From: CAZUNO01 sp964621445 [NCBI: Candidatus Hadarchaeota archaeon]
GTDB taxonomy: Archaea; CAYQAE01; CAYVLA01
Assembly: GCA_964621445.1 (NCBI GenBank)
Contig: CAZUNO010000013.1
Coordinates: 1-64,000 of the forward strand
Direction of reading: 5' to 3'
DNA length: 64,000 nucleotides
This document shows, one piece after another, positions 7,916 to 16,927 of this stretch. The position numbers and the translations under genes are program-made. Each line of letters begins with the position of its first letter. The first letter of the stretch is position 1. Under the pieces are notes generated by a model, which saw only the letters and a program-made list of their open reading frames with translations, had not been told where the DNA came from and searched no databases.

Positions 7916-9034
7916 ATGCGTTACAGGAAATATGGACAAACTGATGCCATGGTATCGGCATTGGGATTCGGATGCATGCGTTTTCCAATGGAAAACGACA
8001 ATGTGAAAAAGGAGGAAACCGTCGATATCCTTCATGAAGCCATGGACCTTGGTGTCAATTACTTCGACAGCGCCGTCATGTACTGCAAGAACCAGAGCGA
8101 GGAAACCCTCGGGCAGGCCATACAGGGGAGAAGAGATGAGCTATACATCTCCACCAAGAATCACTACAAGGGGGACGATCCCCAAGAATGGCGGGAATTC
8201 CTCGACCAATCCCTGGACAGGCTTGGAACTGATTACATAGATTTCTATCATCTACACGACCTTCGCTTAAAGGAATACAAGGAACATCTTCTTCCTGGGG
8301 GCTGCATTGACGAGGCCCTGGAGGCCAAGAAAGATGGTCTGATTAAGCATCTCTGCTTCTCCTCCCATGACGACCCAAACAATATCAAGAAGCTGATAGA
8401 CACCGGGCTATTCGAGGGAATTCTAGTACAATACAATATATTCGACCGTATCAATGAACCGGTAATATCCTACGCAGAGAAAGAGGGGCTCGGGGTTTCC
8501 ATCATGGGCACAGTTGGAGGGGGGAGGTTAATCCCCCTTTCAGAGAAGATACAGGACATGAGCGACAAGAAGGAAAGCACACCGGAACTGGCAATTCGTT
8601 TCGTTCTCTCAAATCCCGGGGTGACCGTCGCCCTTTCAGGAATGAACACCAAACCCATGGTCCGGGAAAATGCCGTGGCGGCCAGCCGGGAGGAAGCCCT
8701 AACCGATCACGAAAGGGAAAGAATTTCCGAAGTCATGGATGACGTCAAGAAACTGGAGGGACTCTACTGTACGGGATGTAACTACTGCATGCCCTGCCCC
8801 TTCGGTGTCGACATTCCAGCCAACTTCGCCGCTTACAACCTTGCCAAGGTTTGGGGGCTAGAAAGCCAGGCAAAGGTTCAATATAAGGCCCTTAAGGACC
8901 GGAAGAAGGATGGAGAAAATGTGCCTGCCTGGGCTGCTGCCTGCACGCAATGCCATAAATGCGAGGACAAATGCCCACAGGACATCCCTATCGCGGAAAA
9001 GATGAAGGAAGTGGAGAAAGCACTTTCCGATTGA
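7916..9034 (+). CDS. Aldo/keto reductase with C-terminal ferredoxin-like domain
   Basis: A 372-residue fusion. Residues 1-280 form an aldo/keto reductase TIM barrel: GFGCMRFP near the start, catalytic Asp and Tyr in FDSAVMYCKNQSE, Lys in STKNHY and His in YHLHDL. The C-terminal 90 residues carry CTGCNYCMPCPFGVDIP and CTQCHKCEDKCPQDIPI, enough for two [4Fe-4S] clusters. This 'AKR plus 4Fe-4S' architecture is common in anaerobes and is thought to couple carbonyl reduction to ferredoxin-type electron flow rather than NADPH alone. The ATG at 7916 is chosen at the conserved MRYRKYG start. It stands alone upstream of the Etf operon. Confidence 0.92.
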   Translation: MRYRKYGQTDAMVSALGFGCMRFPMENDNVKKEETVDILHEAMDLGVNYFDSAVMYCKNQSEETLGQAIQGRRDELYISTKNHYKGDDPQEWREFLDQSLDRLGTDYIDFYHLHDLRLKEYKEHLLPGGCIDEALEAKKDGLIKHLCFSSHDDPNNIKKLIDTGLFEGILVQYNIFDRINEPVISYAEKEGLGVSIMGTVGGGRLIPLSEKIQDMSDKKESTPELAIRFVLSNPGVTVALSGMNTKPMVRENAVAASREEALTDHERERISEVMDDVKKLEGLYCTGCNYCMPCPFGVDIPANFAAYNLAKVWGLESQAKVQYKALKDRKKDGENVPAWAAACTQCHKCEDKCPQDIPIAEKMKEVEKALSD

Positions 9035-9133
9035 ATTGGTAAAGGACTACCACCGGTCATCACGAGTTAAGAAGATATTTGAAGCCCGTCCTTTCACGGA
9101 AATGGGCCCGAATGACGAAGCGGTGCATCTAAC

Positions 9134-9919
9134 ATGAATATAGTGGTCTGCGTTAAACAAGTGCCGGAAAGCATGGAAATCGAGATAGATCCCGAGACTG
9201 GTACCTTGGTCCGAGAGGGGGCAAAAGCCAGGATCAATCCCTTTGACATGTACGCAATAGAGGAGGCTCTTAGGCTCCGGGATGACAATGGGGGACGTAT
9301 AACTGCCCTTTGCATGGGACCTCCCCAGGCAGAGGACGCAATCCGCGATGCGATTGCTCTCGGATGTGACCGAGGCATATTGATATCGGACCCTATTTTC
9401 GCGGGATCCGACACCCTCGCCACCTCATACACGCTTGCACGGGCCATCGAAAATGTGGGAGCCGTTGACCTGATAATATGCGGACTCAAGACAACTGACG
9501 GGGATACGGGACAGGTTGGCCCAGGAACCGCCGAGCAGCTAGACCTACCACACGTGAGTTACGTGCGGGAGATTTCCAGGATCGAGGGGAAATCCATTAT
9601 CGTCCGCAGAGATCTCGATGATACAACGGAGGTACTTCGCTCACCTCTCCCATGTTTGATAACGGTGACCAAGGAGATAAACGAACCTCGATTGCCATCC
9701 TTCAAGGGAAAGATGGCAGCAAGAAAGGCTAAAATACCGGTCTGGAAGGCCAAGGATCTTGATATTGACCAGAAGCGCGTGGGGTCGGATGGCTCCCCGA
9801 CATGGGTGATGAAGGTCTTCAGCCCGGAAACGGACCGGGTTGGAAAAGAACTGGAGGGCGATCCCGGGCAACAGGCCCGGGCCCTCGTACAAGAGCTGAG
9901 GGAGAGGGGCCTGGTTTAG
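9134..9919 (+). CDS. etfB: Electron transfer flavoprotein beta subunit
   Basis: A 261-residue EtfB/FixA. The start MNIVVCVKQVPES is classical, followed by NPFDMYAIEEALRLRD, the AMP/FAD-binding signature GLKTTDGDTGQVGP and LPCLITVTKEINEPRLPS. Downstream, at 9937 and 11115, lie an EtfA with its own ferredoxin domain and a GlcD-type FAD dehydrogenase. This three-gene set matches the lactate dehydrogenase-Etf complex of Acetobacterium, in which the Etf couples lactate oxidation by NAD+ to ferredoxin oxidation. Whether the second (bifurcating) FAD is bound in this EtfB cannot be proved by eye. Confidence 0.95.
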   Translation: MNIVVCVKQVPESMEIEIDPETGTLVREGAKARINPFDMYAIEEALRLRDDNGGRITALCMGPPQAEDAIRDAIALGCDRGILISDPIFAGSDTLATSYTLARAIENVGAVDLIICGLKTTDGDTGQVGPGTAEQLDLPHVSYVREISRIEGKSIIVRRDLDDTTEVLRSPLPCLITVTKEINEPRLPSFKGKMAARKAKIPVWKAKDLDIDQKRVGSDGSPTWVMKVFSPETDRVGKELEGDPGQQARALVQELRERGLV

Positions 9920-9936
9920 GCCAGTTTGGTGATCGG

Positions 9937-11109
9937 ATGGCCAAGATTGAGGTAATCGCGGAAAAGTGCACTGGTTGCGGCCTATGTATCGGAGCCTGCC
10001 CCTACGGGTGTATATCGATGGAGGATATAGCCGTAATAGGGCAGGGTTGTAACTTCTGTGGGCTATGCGCAGAGGAATGCCCAAGCCAGGCAATAGAAAT
10101 TACCAGGGAAAAAAGGGAGAAGGCGGACCTCTCGGACTACAGCGGAGTTATGGTCTTTGGAGAACAGGTCGATGGTCGAATATCTCCTGTAGTCCTGGAA
10201 CTTTTGGGGAAGGGAAAGGAGATTGCAGCCAAGCTAGGGGAAAAACTTGAATGCGTGGTCCTCGGCGAAGACCTGTCCGAGGAGGCCATGGACCTAGCAT
10301 GTCACGGGGCCGACACGGTCTACGTATTTGATGATCCATCACTGGGAGATTTCAGGGATGATCCATATACCGATGTTCTATCCAGATTTATCCGGGAGGC
10401 AAAGCCGAGCATATTTCTTCTGGGTGCCACGGCCATAGGTCGGTCCCTGGCACCCAGATTAGCGGTAAATCTTCAGACCGGGCTGACGGCGGATTGCACA
10501 TCTCTGGATATCGACCAAAGTGGTAACCTGGTCCAGACGCGTCCTGCCTGTGGAGGTAATATAATGGCTTCCATTCTGTGCGATGATACCCGTCCCCAGA
10601 TGGCCACGGTAAGGTACAAGGTTATGAAAAAGGCGGAAAGGGATGAATCCAGCCCAGGGCGGGTTATCGAGAGGGATGTCGATTTTCATAGGGATCGAGT
10701 AGAAATACTTGACTCATCTCCAATTCCAGGGGATGTTAGCCTGACCGAGGCGGAAATAGTGGTTTCCGGGGGCAAGGGGTTGCAGAGGCCGGATGGATTT
10801 GAAATAATCCGAGAGCTTGCAGCACAAATTGGAGGGGTGGTTGGGGCAAGCCGGCTTACCGTTGATGAGGGTTGGATCCCCTACAGACACCAGGTGGGTC
10901 TGAGCGGTAAGACGGTGAGACCGAGGCTCTATATTGCCTGTGGAATATCGGGAGCCGTCCAGCATCTGGCCGGAATGCAGACATCCGAGCTTATAGTGGG
11001 GATAAACAAGGACCCGGAGGCCCCCATCTTCAAGGTTGCGGATTACGCCATCGTGGGGGACCTTTATGAGGTAGTGCCGGAGATAATCTGGCAGCTGAAG
11101 GAGGACTAA
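9937..11109 (+). CDS. etfA: Electron transfer flavoprotein alpha subunit with N-terminal ferredoxin domain
   Basis: A 390-residue EtfA. Residues 1-60 form a 2x[4Fe-4S] ferredoxin (CTGCGLCIGACP and CNFCGLCAEECP), residues 65-250 are the Etf alpha N-terminal Rossmann-like domain, and the C-terminal FAD domain carries the family signature (GWIPYRHQVGLSGKTVRP, then YIACGISGAVQHLAGM). The ATG at 9937 begins directly at the ferredoxin; the longer open frame upstream overlaps etfB and is low-complexity. The ferredoxin-bearing form is known from LctC and CarE, confurcating or bifurcating Etfs in acetogens. It is 17 bp after etfB and 5 bp before the glcD-like gene. Confidence 0.95.
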   Translation: MAKIEVIAEKCTGCGLCIGACPYGCISMEDIAVIGQGCNFCGLCAEECPSQAIEITREKREKADLSDYSGVMVFGEQVDGRISPVVLELLGKGKEIAAKLGEKLECVVLGEDLSEEAMDLACHGADTVYVFDDPSLGDFRDDPYTDVLSRFIREAKPSIFLLGATAIGRSLAPRLAVNLQTGLTADCTSLDIDQSGNLVQTRPACGGNIMASILCDDTRPQMATVRYKVMKKAERDESSPGRVIERDVDFHRDRVEILDSSPIPGDVSLTEAEIVVSGGKGLQRPDGFEIIRELAAQIGGVVGASRLTVDEGWIPYRHQVGLSGKTVRPRLYIACGISGAVQHLAGMQTSELIVGINKDPEAPIFKVADYAIVGDLYEVVPEIIWQLKED

Positions 11110-11114
11110 AACCA

Positions 11115-12512
11115 ATGGACTATGGAAAGGTAACCCAAGAGGTCATTGATAAATTATCTTCAATTGTAGGCGAGGGAAACGTTAGAACTGACCCGTCAAC
11201 CCTGGAGAAGTATTCGAAGGATGAAACCCCCCAGATTGAGGGATCACTACCCGACGTGGTCGTCCTACCCGAAAATACGGCCGAGGTCTCAGAAGTACTT
11301 TCCACGGCAAACTCCCGGAAAATACCGGTAACCTTTCGCGGCCAGGGAACCGGCCTCAGCTGCGGATCGGTGCCCCTTATGGGCGGCATCCTCATGGTCT
11401 TCGAAAGGATGAACCGGATACTGGAGATCGACGAGGAGAACCTTATGGCTGTTCTGGAGGCCGGTGCAGTACTAATCGACTTTAGAGAGCAGGTTGAAAA
11501 GCTGGGTCTTTTCTACCCCGCGGACCCCGGTGAACGGAGCTCGGCAATAGGCGGTAATGTGGCCACAAACGCCGGGGGTATGAACGGGGTCAAATACGGT
11601 AAGACCCGTGATTATATTCTGGGTCTCGAAGTTGTGCTTCCATCAGGAGAAATCCTGGAGCTGGGAGGCAAAACCGTGAAAAGATCGATGGGATACGAAC
11701 TTATGCATCTCATCGTGGGTTCGGAGGGCACACTGGCTGCTATAACCAAGGTAATCGTCAAGTTAACAAGACTTCCCAAGATATTCATGACCCTTTATGT
11801 CCCCTTCGATGACCTTCAACATGCAGTATCATCGGTCTGTGAGATACTCCGAAAGCGAATCACACCTACCGCCATGGAATTCGTTGAAAGGGATGCCATC
11901 CTGCTGGCGGAGGAATACCTCGACGAGAAGATGCCCCATGACCAGGCCAACGCCTACCTCATTATGAGGCTAGAGGCAGACAAGGAGGATGATCTCTATG
12001 AGGAGGCGGAAGCGATATCGGAAATCTGTTTCGAGAACGGTGCCGTAGATGTACTAGTGGCAGACACCCCTGAACGCCAGAACAAGATATGGGACCTCAG
12101 GAGCAACTTCTACGAAGCGGTGGTCAAGGCCAGGGTCGCGGAACTCGTGGATGCCGCGGTTCCCCCCGCCAGGATCGCCGATTTCATGAAGGCTGTCAAG
12201 GAGATCTCCCGAAAATATGACATGAGAATTATCGGATATGGCCACGCTGGAGACGGGAATATACATCTCCACCCCCTTAAGGACGAGCTGAGCGATGAGG
12301 AATGGGAAGAGACCTTGCCCGTGGTCATGAAAGAAATCTACCAAAAGGCCGCATCATTTGGCGGAACCGTTTCGGGCGAACACGGCCTTGGATCGGCCAA
12401 GAAAGGATATGCGACTCTAGCCCTCTCCGAGGAGGAACTGGGGCTGATGAGGGGGATCAAGTCGCTGTTCGATCCCAATGGCATATTGAATCCAGGTAAG
12501 GTGCTTGATTAG
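11115..12512 (+). CDS. FAD-linked 2-hydroxyacid (lactate/glycolate) dehydrogenase, GlcD family
   Basis: A 465-residue flavoenzyme of the GlcD/D-lactate dehydrogenase group. The PCMH-type FAD domain covers residues 35-220 (VTFRGQGTGLSCGSVP, NVATNAGGMNGVKYG, MHLIVGSEGTLAAIT), and the C-terminal substrate/FAD cap ends with YGHAGDGNIHLHP and TVSGEHGLGSAKKGY, which supply metal-binding His and Glu. It follows etfA by 5 bp, so it is the likely catalytic subunit of an LDH-Etf complex. Lactate is the best guess for substrate; glycolate or 2-hydroxyglutarate-like acids are possible. Confidence 0.93.
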   Translation: MDYGKVTQEVIDKLSSIVGEGNVRTDPSTLEKYSKDETPQIEGSLPDVVVLPENTAEVSEVLSTANSRKIPVTFRGQGTGLSCGSVPLMGGILMVFERMNRILEIDEENLMAVLEAGAVLIDFREQVEKLGLFYPADPGERSSAIGGNVATNAGGMNGVKYGKTRDYILGLEVVLPSGEILELGGKTVKRSMGYELMHLIVGSEGTLAAITKVIVKLTRLPKIFMTLYVPFDDLQHAVSSVCEILRKRITPTAMEFVERDAILLAEEYLDEKMPHDQANAYLIMRLEADKEDDLYEEAEAISEICFENGAVDVLVADTPERQNKIWDLRSNFYEAVVKARVAELVDAAVPPARIADFMKAVKEISRKYDMRIIGYGHAGDGNIHLHPLKDELSDEEWEETLPVVMKEIYQKAASFGGTVSGEHGLGSAKKGYATLALSEEELGLMRGIKSLFDPNGILNPGKVLD

Positions 12513-12525
12513 GGAACTCCAATAC

Positions 12526-13851
12526 TCAGGATATTCTCGAACTCAGAGAGGTTATTGAATCCCTCAGGGAATCGTTTATGCCCGGGAAGAATGGTCCCGG
12601 ACCCGTTTCCGCGTAGCGATTGGAGGAAACTACCTCATATCCTCCCTCCTCCAGGAGTTCATCGGTGGGCAGGTAATCCGAGACGTGCTGGGTATATCCC
12701 CAGACCGTTGTTCGATCGTCCTTTAGCCAGGAATGGATCAAGTCCTTCCACTCGGCAACCGGTTCACCGGAGATCCACACGATTTGATTTCCATGGTTCA
12801 ATCTGATTAGCCCGATGCTGCAGGGAACGGCCCTTGCTAAAGGCGAACCCATCTCAAATCTCCGTGCCCAATAATTGCCGAGATTTCTTTCCAATTCCCG
12901 GTCTCTGGTAGCCATTTCCTGCCAATGTTCCAAGGTAGGTGTGGCCTCCAGATCCCTTTTTGCCAGGAATAACCCCTCTATAGCTCTGAGCTCGAGTTCA
13001 ATTTTATCCCCGGGCCGGTCAAGCGTTTGCAACACGTCCTTCCCCAGAATTCTCCCTGCTTCCTGAAGATCTTCCGGTCTTGAATCTCTGAATCTACCAC
13101 TATTCATATCTGCGAGAACCCGCGGCCTGACGTTTCCCGCAAGGCCCTGTATGAAATGGGGCTCAACATCATTCCCCATGGCCTTCCCTAGAAAACGGCG
13201 GGTGGCCCCGGGGTAGTCGGAGGAAATCCCCTGCCAGGCATAGTCATATACTATGACCGGGTGGCAACCGTAGGAAAATGCCACGCATCTCCCATTCGTG
13301 TTCTGAATATCCAGTACCCAAAGGTCCCGGTTATAGCAGCCCTCTGGGTTTGGTCTCATCTTCATCTCTCCATCTCGGTCCCGGTTACGCCGATTAATAC
13401 CCAGATCCGACTTTCCTCGGTGAAGATATATCTCGGCGGGCTCCGCTTGTTTGCGTGCCGTAAGGGCCATGTTCAACACCTTCTTCCTGAGCGTCAGCTC
13501 GTAGTTTCTCAACGCCTGTGGCTTCTCCATATCCGCCGCATAAATGTCGAAGTTGGTCATTGGCCCGCTATGTATGTGGGCAAAGTTGAGGATGATGGAA
13601 TCGATTGGCACCTCGCAGACCGATGCCAGGTCATATCTCAGCTTGGATCCAGAGGAATAGGACATCCCAACCAGATCCAGGGAGATCCATAACGCCCGGC
13701 CACCATCCTCGTCCTTTAGATATATTGCTTCCGCCTTCAGCGGGTCCAAGACGGATGCTCCAGGGGAGAATCTCGGTCCTCTACCTCCCATGGGAAGACC
13801 CAGAGGTGGTGTAATATCGATCTCATTCCAGCCTGCTTCCTGTTCACTCAT
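12526..13851 (-). CDS. Neutral/alkaline non-lysosomal ceramidase-like hydrolase, no signal peptide
   Basis: A 441-residue protein matching the N-terminal catalytic domain of neutral/alkaline ceramidases: DITPPLGLPMGGRGPR at the start, then NFAHIHSGP with zinc-binding His residues near 95, and YGCHPVIVYDY with a further His near 205. The usual C-terminal Ig-like domain and any export signal are absent, so it acts in the cytosol. Many such proteins in glycan-degradation loci are annotated only by this fold and probably cleave other amides or esters. The ATG at 13851 sits seven bases after GGAGG. It lies 28 bp downstream of the sulfatase-fold gene, forming an operon. Confidence 0.82.
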   Translation of the reverse strand: MSEQEAGWNEIDITPPLGLPMGGRGPRFSPGASVLDPLKAEAIYLKDEDGGRALWISLDLVGMSYSSGSKLRYDLASVCEVPIDSIILNFAHIHSGPMTNFDIYAADMEKPQALRNYELTLRKKVLNMALTARKQAEPAEIYLHRGKSDLGINRRNRDRDGEMKMRPNPEGCYNRDLWVLDIQNTNGRCVAFSYGCHPVIVYDYAWQGISSDYPGATRRFLGKAMGNDVEPHFIQGLAGNVRPRVLADMNSGRFRDSRPEDLQEAGRILGKDVLQTLDRPGDKIELELRAIEGLFLAKRDLEATPTLEHWQEMATRDRELERNLGNYWARRFEMGSPLARAVPCSIGLIRLNHGNQIVWISGEPVAEWKDLIHSWLKDDRTTVWGYTQHVSDYLPTDELLEEGGYEVVSSNRYAETGPGPFFPGINDSLRDSITSLSSRIS

Positions 13852-13879
13852 AAAAAAAGCCTCCATCTCCAAATATCAT

Positions 13880-15217
13880 CTAAGGATCCAGTTCCCTGGC
13901 ATCGGTCCAGAACTGGAGGAGACGTTTCTCCATTTCATTGCAGATGTCAGGATTTTCCTGGGCGAGATTATTTGTCTCCTCTGGGTCCGAATCCTTGTCA
14001 TATAATTCCGGTGGCCCATCCTGGTTATTGGCAACATATCTCCACTGATCATCCACCACATATTGATACTTCTTACCCCATCCGGCTATCACGTATTCCC
14101 GAGACCCAGTTTGGTTTCCCTGTACCATATCCCAGAAACTACTACCGTGAACGGTTTCCGGCGGTTCCATACCCAGGATTTCATAGCAGGTAGGCATGAA
14201 ATCAGGGCTCCAAACCAAGTCCTTAATCCTTAGCCCAGAAGGGCCGTTTGGGCTTTTGATTATCAGCGGTACATTGGCGATATACTGACTTAGGGTATTC
14301 TTTATCTGGGGGGACTTGGTCACACAGCCGCGCTCACCAAGCATTGTTCCATGGTCAGAGGTGAACAGGATCGCGGTTTCGTCCTCCAGATCCAGCTCTT
14401 GCACCTTGTCCAGCAACACGCCCACCCAGTGATCCACCAGGGAAACCTCCCCCGCGTAGAGGGCCTTTAGATCCTCCAGCTCCTCCCTTCCGTAATCATC
14501 GGCGACAACACTGTGCATCACAGGGATAATTATATTCGGTCCCTCGTATCCCTCGTTGCCGTACATCTCGTAGTACTTCCTTGGAGGGTCCCAGGGCTCA
14601 TGGGGGTCAAATAGCTCGACCCACAGGAGGAACCTATCCACATCCCTGTTCTCCTCCAACCACCGCACGGCCTCACCTATGGTCTGCCCGGGGAAGTATT
14701 CTGATTCATCATCGCCCCGATCCGCGATGTTATCCAGATAGCTGGCGATTGCATCCGCGTAATTCTTCCCGAATTTTCTCTCCAGGGGGACCTCATCGGT
14801 TCTGTCAGGAAGATAATTCCAGGGGTTTCCCCCCTTTCGGGCACTCACATATGGATCCATTTCCTGTCCCCGGATCCAACGCCACTCATCAAATCCCCGG
14901 TGGAAATTATAGCCGGGTTTGAACAGGTGGTAGGTATCCGCCATCAGTGCTGTGCGGAATCCCTGCCTCTGTAGATGCTCGGGCATCGTGATATCTTGAT
15001 CGGTGAGGGGTGACCAACCCCTAAAAGGCAGGGTAAACTTGCCGGTCATATGAACCAACCTCTCCGGTATGGTAGGAAGTCCCTCGGCGTATGCCTCCTC
15101 AAACAGGACCCCTTTGGAGGCCATTTCATCCAGGTGCGGGGTTTGGACATCTTTTCTACCCATACAGCCCAGATGGTCGTTTCGGAAGGTGTCCGAGCAG
15201 ATCCAGATCAGGTTCAT
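13880..15217 (-). CDS. Sulfatase/alkaline phosphatase-superfamily hydrolase with Thr nucleophile position
   Basis: A 445-residue cytosolic sulfatase-fold enzyme. The metal site is visible as WICSDTFRNDHLGCMG at the N-terminus and FTSDHGTMLGERG near residue 290. The usual C/S-x-P-x-R sulfatase signature reads TIPER (within GLPTIPERLVHMTG), so the residue normally converted to formylglycine is Thr. Thr is a direct nucleophile in related phosphatases, phosphodiesterases and phosphoethanolamine transferases, so the activity may be phosphoester rather than sulfate ester cleavage. The ATG at 15217 has GGTGG upstream; a GTG at 15229 is possible. It is first in an operon with the ceramidase-like gene. 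Confidence 0.9.
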   Translation of the reverse strand: MNLIWICSDTFRNDHLGCMGRKDVQTPHLDEMASKGVLFEEAYAEGLPTIPERLVHMTGKFTLPFRGWSPLTDQDITMPEHLQRQGFRTALMADTYHLFKPGYNFHRGFDEWRWIRGQEMDPYVSARKGGNPWNYLPDRTDEVPLERKFGKNYADAIASYLDNIADRGDDESEYFPGQTIGEAVRWLEENRDVDRFLLWVELFDPHEPWDPPRKYYEMYGNEGYEGPNIIIPVMHSVVADDYGREELEDLKALYAGEVSLVDHWVGVLLDKVQELDLEDETAILFTSDHGTMLGERGCVTKSPQIKNTLSQYIANVPLIIKSPNGPSGLRIKDLVWSPDFMPTCYEILGMEPPETVHGSSFWDMVQGNQTGSREYVIAGWGKKYQYVVDDQWRYVANNQDGPPELYDKDSDPEETNNLAQENPDICNEMEKRLLQFWTDARELDP

Positions 15218-15317
15218 TCGTCGAACCACCGCCCTTCTTGGTCATGGTTAAGCTGATAACTGTTGGCTGAGGGGGCAAGAGATAACAGATCTATTGCTAT
15301 ATGATATATTGATTGAA

Positions 15318-16910
15318 ATGGAAATCTGGCCCGTTGACCCCCTGGTAAAGGTATTTCGGGACGATTCACCTGGTCCCGGAGACCAAATACGAATGGAGTG
15401 CGCCAGGAATGCCTTCGTGAATGGTCAGCTTGCCATACGAAGCGAGGAGTCACTTGAGGTATCGGTAGCATGTGCCTCGCTCCAGCATGACCAGCAGGAA
15501 CGCAGATTGCAGTGCATGCCCAGATTTATCGGTTATGTGCATGTGAGGGAATCTGTTAGGGAAACTCCTCCCGATGAAAAGGTACGATCCAGGCCGGGGG
15601 AATTTCCGGATTACCTCCGCAGGGAAAATCCAGTACGGGTCAGTTCCGAGGAGACACAGCCCATATGGCTTACCGTATTCGTGCCCCCTTCGGTATCACC
15701 GGGAACATATTCAGGTTCAATTTCGGTGCTAGCAGGTGAAATCGAGGAGCCCTCGGAGGTTGAGCTTACCGTCCACAGGGCAATTATCCCCGACGAGAAC
15801 AAATTGCATGTTACCAACTGGCTCAAACCTGCCCAAATCTCCAGATATTCGGGCATTCCCAACTGGTGTAACGAACACTGGAGATTGCTCAGGGCCCACG
15901 CAAACAGCATGGCAAAACACCGTCAGGACACCATCCTTACCCCGCTATCCCTGATCAAGATCACGCGGAATCAGGAAAAAATAGACCTGGATTTCACGCG
16001 TTTTGACAAGTGGATCCAGATGTTTAGGAGTTGTGGGGTTGACGGCCTGATTGAAGGTGGCCATCTGGCCAGACGGGGCAAAGACTGGGAATCCGATTTC
16101 GTGCTCAGATCCTGGAAAATCGAGGGTATGGACAACGAAAAGAGCCGTCCCCTGCCCGTGGATTCCGAGGAATGCGAGGAGTTTCTATCCCAGTTCTTGC
16201 CCGGGTTACAGGAACACCTGGAGGAAAGGGGATGGATCGAGAAATATGTGCAGCATCTGGCGGATGAGCCCACCCAGGATAACCTGGAGAGCTATCGATA
16301 TCTGGCCCGGACTTTTCACAAATATGCTCCGGATATCAAGAGGATTGACGCCATTCAGACCACCGATCTCATTGGTGACCTCGAAGTCTGGGTACCAGAA
16401 CTTGACCATTTCCACGAAAATATGGATTTCTATATGGATCGCATGAAGCGAGGAGAAAAGGTCTGGTTCTATACCTGCCTGAATCCAAAGGGACGATACC
16501 CGAACAGGTTTATTGACCTTCCGCTACTAAAGGTGAGAATTCTTCACTGGATCAATTTCAGATACCATCTACCCGGCTACCTCCACTGGGGGTATAACTA
16601 CTGGACGGATGATCCATACAGGGATACCCAACCGGATTGGAGTAACGGTCAGCCACTCCCGGCGGGTGATATGTGCATAGTATACCCTGGAAAGGACGGG
16701 CCCCTAGAATCCTTGCGGTACGAGGCCATGAGGGACGGCATCCAGGATTACGAGCTTTTAAACCTCCTTTCCAAACACGATACCAAGAAGGCCACCCAAC
16801 TCTGTCAGAAGATTGTCCTAAATCCAACGGATTATGTAAGAGATGCCAGCAAATTTCGGCGGATAAGGTCGGAGCTCCTGCGGTGCCTTGACAAAGCTAT
16901 GGAAATCTAG
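15318..16910 (+). CDS. DUF4091 glycoside-hydrolase-like protein
   Basis: A 530-residue protein of the DUF4091 type, a TIM-barrel and beta-domain family linked to glycan degradation. Residues 1-165 form a beta-sandwich-like start (TVFVPPSVSPGTYSGSISV is typical). The middle is barrel-like with HLADEPTQDNLESYR near residue 325, and the end has YWTDDPYRDTQPDW and ESLRYEAMRDGIQDYE, the DUF4091 hallmark. There is no signal peptide. The start is uncertain: the ATG at 15318 is used, and an in-frame ATG lies at 15294. It is divergent from the sulfatase-fold gene and tail-to-tail with the radical SAM maturase-like gene. Confidence 0.82.
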   Translation: MEIWPVDPLVKVFRDDSPGPGDQIRMECARNAFVNGQLAIRSEESLEVSVACASLQHDQQERRLQCMPRFIGYVHVRESVRETPPDEKVRSRPGEFPDYLRRENPVRVSSEETQPIWLTVFVPPSVSPGTYSGSISVLAGEIEEPSEVELTVHRAIIPDENKLHVTNWLKPAQISRYSGIPNWCNEHWRLLRAHANSMAKHRQDTILTPLSLIKITRNQEKIDLDFTRFDKWIQMFRSCGVDGLIEGGHLARRGKDWESDFVLRSWKIEGMDNEKSRPLPVDSEECEEFLSQFLPGLQEHLEERGWIEKYVQHLADEPTQDNLESYRYLARTFHKYAPDIKRIDAIQTTDLIGDLEVWVPELDHFHENMDFYMDRMKRGEKVWFYTCLNPKGRYPNRFIDLPLLKVRILHWINFRYHLPGYLHWGYNYWTDDPYRDTQPDWSNGQPLPAGDMCIVYPGKDGPLESLRYEAMRDGIQDYELLNLLSKHDTKKATQLCQKIVLNPTDYVRDASKFRRIRSELLRCLDKAMEI

Positions 16911-16927
16911 GTTTCAGGTCAAGAAGA

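Noticed and set aside
13880-15217. Annotating this protein as an ordinary arylsulfatase
   Set aside because: The residue at the formylglycine position is Thr, so the classical mechanism cannot be assumed.
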